This document shows, piece after piece, positions 44,401 to 56,400 of a stretch of 64,000 nucleotides of DNA; position 1 is the first letter of the stretch; each line of letters starts with the position of its first letter. The notes under the pieces are model-generated. The model saw only the letters and a program-made list of their open reading frames with translations, did no database searches and was not told where the DNA came from. The stretch is taken from positions 811,001 to 875,000 of the forward strand of contig OX438745.1 in the NCBI GenBank assembly GCA_949316235.1, in the 5' to 3' direction. The stretch comes from Oegoconia quadripuncta. Its lineage: Eukaryota > Arthropoda > Insecta > Lepidoptera > Autostichidae. A program made the position numbers and the translations under genes.

Positions 44401-47400
44401 AAAATTATCATTAAACGAAATAGCCGACTGAAGGCTCATTAGAGCCACTCGGCATTCACTCCGCACCGCCTCGCCTCGTGCCGTTATATTCTTTATAGAT
44501 TAGATTAGATTTATTTAATTCACTTTTACAATATCAAGTCATACATACAGTTCCGTAAATTCTTTCTAAAATAAAAATGACTGTCAAACATAAAACAATA
44601 ACTATACACATACATCTTAAAGATTTGTAGAATTACTAGATTATATGGACTTATATGGGTATGCGCTCACTACATCAACTCCGTAGCGTCACCGGATCGC
44701 CTTAAGGTCTATTCAGACATAAGCGATATCGCTGTCGCGCTCGGTAGCGATACCGAATCGGTACGCGATATCGCGACATGAGCGATATCACTGTGGCGCT
44801 AGGTTAAATGATTAGTCGTCCATTAATAAACACGAGTACGCTTCGTCTGTGACCGCTGGAATTTATAATTTTTATAATGGATAGCAATGAAGAGGCGCAT
44901 TATTGTTATTAGCTTTACTTGACCCACCAATAAGGAATCGAATTAGGATACACGACATAAATGAAGAACACGAAATTCATGGAGTTTTTTACACATTATA
45001 CCCACGTTTGAAGAGATGAAGATATGTTTTACAATGCATTTAGAATGTCTACCGAGGGCGACAGCGATATCGCGTACCGATTCGTTATCGCTACCGAGCG
45101 CGACAGCGATATCGCTTATGTCTGAATAGACCTTTAGTCGTAAGCCCTTCACGCGCGGACAGTTGGTGACAACTCGTTGCTCGCATGCTTACCTTGCGTT
45201 GACTGCGCATTGCCAACGCGCCGGTCCCGAGTGGATCGCCTACCTATACCTAGTGCCAATTGTTAACAGACTACTCGAAAATTCGTAGACCAAGCGACGT
45301 CCACTCGTTGACCACGCGGGGCCCACTGGTTGACGACACTAGGTCCGCTGGTTGACCGCGCAACGTTTATTAGTGATAACGCGGCGTTCACCCGTGGATC
45401 ACCTGTCTACAACGAGTGGACGCCGTGCGACGAGGTGGTGCGGAGTGGGTGCCGGGTGGGTCTAATGAGCTATGACCTTAAAGCCGCTTAATAAAAATAC
45501 TGTTAATGTATCAAAGTAGATATAGTTTTGGAACGGCCGTTTTTAGCTGTAAAGATGAAATTCCGGAACTGTTCATTTCACCTTGAATAAGATACAATTT
45601 TTTTATTCAAATGCAAGTCGATTCGTGGTGTCACCATTGGTACGGATTATTCGGTCGAAAAAATGGAACATTTTCAAGACAACTCACTCACATTAGAGAG
45701 TAAAAAAGTAATGAACAGATAAGGGTTTCTAACCACTACAACAGGTCGTCAATGAAACGTAGTGATTACATACTCTTTGGTCAATGGGTTGAGACTATTG
45801 CAACCCTTGAGCTTCTTGCTCGTTCTTCTCTGGGGAAACAGCTTTGTGAATGAGCAATAATGTCAAAAACTTTAATAACAAGATAAAAAATGTGACGTTT
45901 TCAAGTGATAATTTTTATCCTACGAAATATATATTTTTTTGATTTTGATTTATTAAATAGGAATTTTGTATGTAGGTATTATATTCTTATTGGTTGGAAT
46001 GGAATATAATAGAATAATCTTTATTTGCTAAAATACACACCAATTATAAAATTATTTATTATATATTATTTATTTCATAATTGGTGTAGTGGATAGTGAT
46101 CCTGTTAGCGAAACCAACGGTTGCGGGTTCGAATCCCGCGACGGGTAAAGTTTGATGTTTGTTTGTGTGATGAATACGAACATATTATTATTAATTCGCG
46201 TTCTCTTTAAAGCTTCCTTGAATGTTTGATCTCATATTGGACATAATTTTCCTTTTTAATCGACTTGCCACATATGAGCTGACGTTTGACGATAATACCT
46301 GCGCATTAATGGTTTAAATGATTTATAGTTTTAACTTACTTTCGACAGCACTTACCTTTATTTGGATTTGCAGAAGTATCTGCGAAATATTCATCTTCAC
46401 TTTCTCCCAAACTGCAGCTATGACTTTTACCTAATTTTCTATCTTTCACATTGGCTCGCTCTGTTGACTTCTTTGGTGTACTGGAAATGCTTTGCCGGCT
46501 CTCCGTTTTAGATTTACTTGTAGCCGTACTAGGTCTAGCTTTCTTAACTGTTTCTTTTGGTTTCGTTGCTGACTTTCCTTTGTTATCTTTCGTCTTTTCT
46601 TCTTTGTTTTCATCCTTATTTTTTGGCGTAGTTTTTTTCTCTTTTTGCTTTGTCTCACCCTTCTCTTTTGCTTTTTTAACATCTGGTATGGCCTCGATAT
46701 CATCCTCACTCATATCATCATTGGAGTTGTTTATGGATTCAGTTTCACCCGACGATGCTGTGTTATGGGTATAGAAATAAAAATAAGAATTAGTATCCTC
46801 GGTCTCAGTTTTGGCCAACAGCAAAACTTATTTAGACATGTTAAAATTGACATTTTATTGCTAGTTACCTTGACGACCTGTTTGGTGTAGTGGTTTGAAA
46901 CTCTGCTGTTATACCAAAAGGTCGCGGGTTCGAATCCCGCTAGGGGCATATGTTTGTATGATGAATACGGACATGTGTACCCGAGTTATAGATGTTTTTT
47001 TTTTTCATTTATATGTATATGTATTTATTTACAAAAAAAAATGTATTTGTGTAGTGTATCAACCATCTGGTATCCGCAACACAAGCCTAGTTGCTTAGTG
47101 TGGAACTAGATGGCGCTGTCTGCATATGTCCAAGGATAATAAAAAAAGTTTATTTTTTACAGGAGACTGTTAACTGGTGTTAAATTAAATTCATTTATAC
47201 ACGAGAAAAAAAACTCGCTCTACACAGTCACGCCGGCCGGCGAACTCGGCATGCGACCACACGATTCACCAGCCACGAACTCAACACGAAGTTAGACGAA
47301 CGACACGTGACAATTCACGAAAACTGAATTTCGACGCGGCCGAAGTTTCGACAAATTTTTGGCCGTAACCAAATCTTCTGTTGGTCATTAATAAAAATAC

Positions 47401-50400
47401 CTTTACTGCTTTAACTAACCAGCGAAGGTTTACAACTCGCAGAAATAGACAAACCTATCTAATTACGTATGTAGGTAAATCAGGTAATTAGTGAGAACAA
47501 CCACATTACCTATTTAATTTCTGCGGAATGTTTATCTGTCTCGCATCAATCACCTCGAAAACATACAGTGCACTACTTACTTCAATGATTACTTAGGCAG
47601 GTATACATAAATGATTTTATTTTCAATTTTCGATAATTTAAAAGAGTGATAGCTATTCTCATAACGTATGAAATCGTCGTCCTTGTTCCTAACATCAACG
47701 TATTTGAAAATGACATGATTAATATTTTGGTAAGCACAGCGCCTACGTCGACGGGTTTGTATCGCTGACCTAACGACTGCCTGCAGGCAGGCGCACATAA
47801 TAATTATGTAGGTATCAATCAATTATTTTTTGACGCTCGCCCCAGAGGATCCCTTTGAGCTCAACACGAACACTTGAAGGGGAGTGGGAGCTAGGCCAGA
47901 GAAACGGGAGCGATTTGATCCTAGCTACTGTCCTCAATCCCATCTTATCTATCTCACCCAAGACAATGTATAAAATTAAATAAACTATTGCAGTTCTCAC
48001 ACAAAATATTGCATTAGGATTAACACAAAATATATCACTACTTTTCCCATCTTATTACTTTCTTCTCTTATGAATACATTTATATCTTAATTGACATTCA
48101 TTTTAAATGTAGGTCCTCCAACCGGTTTTATTGTGCCATAGTCTATTAGAATAGCAGGTTAACCGAGCTCGTAAATTATTCGAACTCCATCTATAAAAAA
48201 ATACGTTTGGTTGTAATACTTACGTCCAGAATCCACTTTCTCCTCTCCGATTTCATACTCCACTTCGGTGGCCGGTTTCTGATCCACGTATTGAAACAGG
48301 ACAGCCCCTGGAACGTGGGTCAGCTTCACTTTGTGTCGTCTTCTGTTAACCTAAGGCTCAAATATTCTTATCACAAAAAACCTCAGTTTTTTTTTGGTTT
48401 TCATCAACGCATCCATCCATATCTCACAGTTCAATTCTCACCAAAATCTAGCAACTCATCTAAAATATTGACGTCTTACAAAATTTCTGTTCTGTTTCTC
48501 AGACTACCTCATCCATCACCCTAAATATCTTACCAGGTCTCTCGCCAGCTGTAAGCTGACTAAGCGCGATCCTGTCGAAGGCATTGTCGTGCTTATACGT
48601 TGTGTATAAGCTCTTCTGCTTCACCTCGTGCGCTGGCAGACGTTCTTCGCTCTTATGGAATGCATCCATTGTCTTCTTATCGTATAGTTTCTATGATATG
48701 AACAAAATTTAAATAGTGAACTTCGATAAAGCTCGGAGGAATTATGATTGAAGTAGCCTTTTAAGGTATTATTCGCGTGTTATTCCGATTCGGAAATCCT
48801 CACAAACTCTGTCCAAAAGAAGTGCTTGATAAATTCTCACATGGCTCTTGATTTCCCCGAGCCACAATATCGTGAAAACGGCTGATAATATTTTTTTAAT
48901 AGCAAACATTCAGAATAACCTTGCGCAATGTCTAGGTTTGCCTTGGTTCAAATTGGAAAACACGCAAGTCCTTCACTCAAAAAGATAAAGTGATTCTGAG
49001 CAGATCTGCAAAATATTTATATTGCAAAAGCACAACTACTAAGTACTAGCCAATAGTACTAAAACCGCCTCCGTGGCTCAATGTAAACATCATTGGGTTT
49101 ACGATTCGGAGGTCGCGGGTTCGATCCCCAGCGGGCTACATGTTTAGTACTCGGTTTGGTTGGTGGTAGGGCATTTTAAATGTCCGCCTTGCTAGCTACC
49201 ACCATCTTATCTAAATCTGCCGCCAAGCAGCAATGTTAATAGCATTGTTGTGATCCGGTTGTCAGAGATAAGATAGCCAGTCCCCCAAACGGTTTGTGGT
49301 TTCCGGGTCAGTACGCTTCCACCTTCGACCTCATTTTCACTTAACATCAGGTGTGATTGAGGTCAAGTACCAACCCGTTGTGCTTAAAAAAAAACTGAAA
49401 TATGTAGGAAGCATTTAATAATTTAGAATATCAGCTTCTCGTTCTTTACCATGCCTTCCTTCAAATAAAATTAATTTTGTTATCAATTGCTCAACATACC
49501 ATAGGATCCACAGCAGGTTCTCCCCTATCGATCCTGGCTTGCCTCTCTTCCTGCTCTCTATCCAGCTCGGCGAATATCTCCAGATCTTCAGCGCTGGGCT
49601 CCAAGTTCAAGCCCTCATCAGGGTTGTAGTTTTCGGGATTGTTCATGTGACGCATGTAGTTTATGAGTGCCATACCGTCGCCCTCGTTTTGCACTGGACC
49701 GAACATATTAAAACAAATCCATCAATTAGGTAAATGTACCGTACGCTTAACTATGATATTACTCTTAATGACTTTCAGTTTGCTTATTTTGCGATAACTG
49801 ATTATGCTGGTAACTCAAGATGAAAACCTTCCAATACAAAATGTTCGTTCCAACGCCGGTTTATAAAGTCGCGGACATGTCATCCGTCGAAAATCGATTC
49901 AACATTAAATTATAAAAGAAAAGCATAACTATGACAATTTTCAATGCGTACATTGAATTTGGCCATACATAAAACATTCACAAAACGACGTTATACCGTC
50001 ACTCCTCTTAATTCTTTATGTTACATAAATTGCGTACACTCACCACTACTTCGTCTTTCATCACCAGTCCCAGATGTACCGACTTGGCTTCCTTCCTCAT
50101 CTTTCTTACTGTCTTTATCCGTATTTTTCGCTTCATCCTTCCCTGAGTCATTGTCACATACTTCTGTCTTTTGACTTTCAGCTTTCAAAGGTATTTCTGT
50201 TATAGTAACTTTCTTCGTTTTAATTGATCTAAATTCCTTAATTGTTATTTTTTCTGTGGTCTTCTGACTTTCATTTGTTTTTGCAATTTCTTCAGGTGCC
50301 TTCCTTTCATTAATAATATTGAACGTATCGATATTTTTGTCTTTCATTTCTTTATCAACAATAACGTTTCTATCATGATCGATCACAACATCTCCTTGTT

Positions 50401-53400
50401 CCACTAATCCCGTATTTAAGCTATTCTCTTCAGAATCCGGTTCTATTTCCTCTATTAAAGGTTTCTTGTCAATATTTTCTATTATTTCTATCAATGGTTT
50501 CTTTTCAGCTTCAGTGGGTCGCGATTTGTCTGTTTCATCGTCAAACATTTCGGTGATTGTCATTGAATCTTGTGGTTTCTTCGAATCTGCGAAAACAATA
50601 CTATTTGTAATTATTCTAATTGACTTACTTTTGGAGTAGAAATCTACAACATTAATGAATGAACAATGCCGCAATTATTTTGTTACTTTTGCCTTTTTTC
50701 CTTTTTTATGGCATCAATTTATTTATAGGCACTTCCAATTATCTAGTCCCAAACTAGGCAAAGCATGTACCACTACTGTACTATGGATGCTGGACAACAT
50801 TTAAACATTCATAAATATCAATAAACATTCATGATCCGGAACCGCCTCCGTGGCTCAATGTAAACAACATTGGGTTTACGATTCGGAGGTCGCGGTTCGA
50901 TCCCCAGCGGGGTACATGTTTAAGTAATCGGTTTGGTTGGTAGTAGGGCAATTTGAATATCCGCCTGGCTAGCTACCACCATCTTATCTAAATCTGCCGC
51001 CAAGCAGCAATGTTAATAGCATCGTTGTGTTCCGGTTGTCAGAGATAAGATAGCCAGTCCCCCAAATGCATTGGGGTTTCCGAGTCAGTGCGCTTCCACC
51101 TTCAACCTCATCTTAACTTAACATCAGGTATGATTGAGGTCAAGTACGAACCCGTCGTGCATAAAAAAAAAACAATCCAATTATCTAGCCCTAAAATAGC
51201 CAAAGTATCTAATGAAACACCCGTAAAATACATCTACATGACCCGGAAAATTTTACGCCTTGAGGGATCCGATCCCGCTACTGTTGGTTTCGAAGACTGT
51301 GTCACTATACATTTCATCAGTCAAAAAATTATTAATAAAATGTGAACTAAATATTTATCACTTAGATTTCTTATAATTAACGCAAGAGTCTCCAATTTTC
51401 CATCATATTTGCCAAATTACCTTCTAACATCTTAGATACTCTCTTTCTGCTGTCGACGTGTGGTGTCTGGTGGAACAGCAGATTGTTAATAGCATTGAAG
51501 TCTGCTGTAAAGTCCCTGATAACAAAAAAATTTGGTTGAGGCTAGCATTACATTGTTTATTACTATTACTTATAGATATTTTAATCTGGAATATTGATAA
51601 TCAGTTGTGTGATACATTTTTGCCCAATAGGTTTTCTATCGACTGTCTTTTTTTTCGTGTTTCCTTTACTTCGATGGGTACGTCAAATAGTCCGCCTTCA
51701 AATAGCTGTTTTCAAATCTAGAGGCCTGAAAACACTTAACTGTCAGATGGCCACTAGTCTGACACAATTCCACCAATCTTTTCGGCCAACTTGATGGATT
51801 AAGGCCAATACACTATCCTAGTTGAAGGAAGCTATGCACAGCCGTTAATGTTGATATTACATTTGCTTTGCATAAATCTTATTCAGTTAAATATTGAATC
51901 ATGAACCCTAAATAATTAACACTCCAATTTTAGAAACACTTCATCACAGATTTCGTCCAGCACGCTCTGGCAGCCGTGAAGTGATAGAAACGATAACTCA
52001 CTTGCCAGCCGGAGGTGTCTTCAAGTTTCCACGATATCCATACCAGTAGTCATCTTGCTTCGGTGCTGGTTGTTCGTCGCGGATTTCTTGCACCAAGTGT
52101 TTCCCCCGCTCCACTAACGACCACTCGATCTTGCTGGTTTCTCGCTCTAGATATTTGGGAAACTATTTATTTACCGATAAATAATTATTGGCTGAAAAAA
52201 CTGGTGGCGAAAGCTTATTTAATAATGGTTATCGCTTGGTGCAATCAATCCTTGAGTGACCGCTAGTAAATTTTTCAATGAAGAATGTTTCCGTACTTCG
52301 GGGGACACCGTAGACAGGCTGTCTACGAGGGACACGATAAGCAACGCGTCCCGAAGACAGTTGTTAAGCTCCTCACCTCACTGCTAGAAAAACTAGTCGA
52401 ACACAAACCCCTACTTGGTCCGCGTGGCCGCCGGAATGGAATGCAAAATTAGAGGGACTACGCGGCGTCGGCCTGAAAACACTAACTGTCAAGTGGGCAC
52501 GGTCTTACACAAATCCACCAATCCTGTTTTGCCTAGTAGATTATGTCCCATACTACCCTCTCCTAGTGAGAGGAGGCTGTGCACCAGCAGTGAAACGTAG
52601 GTTGTGGTGGTTGTTGTTGCCACCACCAGCGCGGCGCCCGCGATGATGTCGTTGCCGCAATACAGATAGTGAACTATTTGTATTTGTGTAGCCTTGATAC
52701 TATCACAAGAACTTGATAATTATCACAAGAACAAATAACTCAAACGCAAATAATTTATTGCATTAAGGAAGGTTTTCTCTTTCTTCTTTCTTATGTAATA
52801 ATCTCGCTCACTGTACTATTTGCTTTGCGACGATTATACAGCGAATTGGAATTATGTAAATGAGTATCATACCTTCTTCCTTTTTCCCATCACTGCTGCT
52901 TTCACTGTCACTGTCACTCTCACTAGTAGAGTCTTCAGCTTCGGAACCAGACAGCATATCCAGGGGGGTGCCGTCTTTTAATTTTACTTCTATCGGACCA
53001 AACTTTTCTTCCAAGATCGAGGGGCCTTCCAGATCTTGTTGATTTGCATCTGGAATCTCTGGTTGTTTTAATTCTTCTTTTGGCTGTTCAGGTGTGTATT
53101 CAGGTGCTTCTGCGATTGCTTGCTGCTCTTCCTATAGTTAATAGTAGTTCGAGATAAACAAAAATGGTGGTTTAATTGTTTTGTTTCGGATAATACCGGC
53201 GAGATGTCTTCAAGTAAACGCAATACATTAAAACTCTTTAGATAAACTACTTCTATATTTTTTCAATGTCTAATGTATAATAAAGTAGGTAGACTAGTCG
53301 CGAAAATATATATTATGTCTTCTCTTTTGTTGAAATTGGTTATTTAAAAGAAGACCACTTACCTTCGGTGTTAACCCAAGCTTTTCCTTTTCTTCTTTTT

Positions 53401-56400
53401 CCTTAGCCTCTCGCTGAGCCTTTTTCTCATCGCGCATTTTGATTAAATAACGAACGCTCTCCATCACCTTCTCCTGATCTTTGGCTATCCAGCTGAAATA
53501 AATGTAAGAATTAAATGGACTATAAAGAGCATATCGGACTTACATCACCTTAGCATTTGAGTCAAGACTTAGTTCATGTATCCCTTTAGAGTCCAAATAA
53601 TTGGCAAGGTAAAATGACAGTTGACCGACCACATTGATGGCAGCACCGATGGCCGCTAGGGCAGACATCACGTTTATAGCGTGCTACGACTCAAAAACGT
53701 GGCAGAAAGCATTTGGATGAGAAAACTGAAGGACCGTGGGCACGATACGTTTCTGTCCTATTCAAGAACCCTCTAAAACCTGAGTGTACATTAAAATAAT
53801 TATGTGTGTTATTGAAGAAACTAGCTAAACAGTAGGATTTGGAAGTGCGCACTTTAAACTTAGATGCTTGGTTATGCTCTGCCGATTGCAAACGCTTCCA
53901 CCAAACTGTGTTTGCTGAATCCTCTAATTCCTTTGCTCTATTAAACAGTTCTGTTAACCAACCTACTAAACACCTCAAATCACATACCGTCTCCTCTCAG
54001 CGACTTCCTCCTGCACACCGCCTCTCTGCCAGGCCTCTGCGCATGCTCGGTCGCGAGGGAATACAGGTCTGTTGTCCAAATTCAACAGCTCCTTTAGACG
54101 AAGAGTCAACGTCTTGCGGTAAGCTGGGATATTGCGTACCACTGGGTTGCCACTTAGGACCAGAACTATTTGAGATTGACAAAAAATAAAAGAAATCACT
54201 CTAATTTAAGCAGTAAGGTTATAATTAGATAATCAAGTATCCTTAAATAAAAATCATACAGCCTACCCTTCAAAATATTCATATCAGCCAATACATCAAC
54301 GATCAATGGATCTTCCAAGCGATTGTACGACAAATCCAACACAGAAAGGTTGTCACAGTTTCTGAGTTCCAATAAGTCCTCTGAAAAATAAGAAATAGAT
54401 TTGGATTGCCGTCCTGCGTGAACTCGTACCAATTTTGTTGGTAAAGAAAAATATCAAAAGGAAATTGTTATAGGTTACGGCACAGATTACTAATAAGTTA
54501 CTAAAGTAAGTTACGGTATCAAATAAGTTTTTGATATAATCGAGATTTCAATAACTTTTGTAAAAGAAGTAAAACATGAATAGACCTAACCTCTTATTTC
54601 TCACTTACCAACAGAAGCAATCATATTGTGGGCAAGACTCAAAGTATGTAAATCGGGTACCACATCTAAATTTTCTATTTTTACCACAAAATTATGGTCC
54701 AAATTCAATGTGTCCAATTTGGAGCATCCTTGTAGATTCTCTATCTTTCTAATTACATTGTAGTGAAGATACAAGCATTTTAGTTCAGCAAGGGTGTCAA
54801 GACCCTCGATTCTTTGGATTCCATTATTTTCTAAGAAGATACATTTAAGACCTGTATACTCTTCAAGGTTTTCGATTTTGGAGAAACCCTGTTGAAAGGC
54901 ATTTTATTTTAAATGATTACGTACGTATATACCTGTTTGGTGTAGTGGTTAGCAACTCTGACCACTATACCAAAATGCTCGAGCGATCTGTACAAATACA
55001 TATTGTTAAGACCTGTTTGGTGTAGTGGGTTAGTACTACATTAATTCATGGTGCTTCAAATACAAATACAAAACTCTTGTAAAAGGTATCAATTTTATTT
55101 TAATTGCTAATGAAAATTGTAGATTGAACACGTGAAAGTTAGCTTGTTAAAAACTCTGCTACATCATAAGGTCGTGGGTTCGAATCCCGCTAGGGGCATA
55201 TGTTTGTGTGATGAATACGGACATGTGTACCCGAGTTATGGATGTTTTCATTTATAGTAAGTATTTATTTATATAAAAAGAAATGTATTTATGTAGTATA
55301 TCAACAATCTGGTATCCACAACACAAGCCTATAGTTGCTTAGTGTGAAACTAGATGACGCTGTATGTATGTCTAAGGATATTTATTTATTTATAAAGAAA
55401 AGCATAGGTATCCAATGGTCTTTCCAGCAGAAATCACCTACATCAAACCTGAGGGAAGCCTTTGTTCAGTGGTAGACTAAATACAGATTGATATGATCAC
55501 GACAAGTTTTTTATATTTTTTTTTAAATAATATCACCATTAGCTGATTTAAGAGCCATGCTCTTGTCGGTGGAGATTTTTCCATATCTCTCTGCTCTCCG
55601 CCTTCCTCTTGACCTCCTGATACGACACCACGTTCAACTTTTCTTTTATCTGCTGCATGTAGCTTATTCTCATGCTTTATTAATATAAGTAGGTATAATT
55701 CATTTCAAAATGTCGTCAAAGTATCTACAGTGTTAACACAATTTCAACGTAAATCACAAATGGATTATAGGTAGTGAATGCTAAAGGTAACTTAGCACGG
55801 GGAAAATAGATATTTTATCGAATATATACCAATTCCTTACCTTGAAATGCAGATAAAGTATATCATTCAAGTACGGAGTACAATAAAGCTTGTGTTGCTT
55901 GCAGTGGTTTTTAATAAACTCCTTAGTCATTCGTGGTCCCTTATTCATTTCTTCCAGCTCCTTTTCCACTTTTATCTGAAATTCTCTTTGCTTCTGCTTT
56001 TCTTTCTCAGCATCTTCCTTCTTTTTCAATTCTTCCTCGCGCTTCATTTTCTGTTCTTCCGTTTCTTGAACTGAAAACCGGTATAAAATAAGAGTGTATC
56101 AGATTTGGGAAAATACTTAGTATTTCTCGTTTATATTGAAGTACCCATAGAAATTCAACTTCAAGCTAATATTATAAGTGTAAAAGTTTGAATGTTTGTT
56201 TGATAATCAATTACATTGGATTAGGACTTAGTATACTTTTTAATCCCAATAAAGTGGGAAGAACAAACTGTACATTTAACGAAATTAAACTTATAAACGA
56301 AAACGGGGGCGAAACACTAATAGTTCTATGTAACGTCTATGGATCTACCCAATTGTGTAGACGGCAACAATGAGATAATAATATTTACTAACGACACAAA

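Noticed and set aside
46451..46774. Hydrophobic plus-strand frame opposite dtr exon 14
   Set aside because: Antisense shadow of a Lys/Glu-rich coding exon. The minus frame has matching splice sites and phase.
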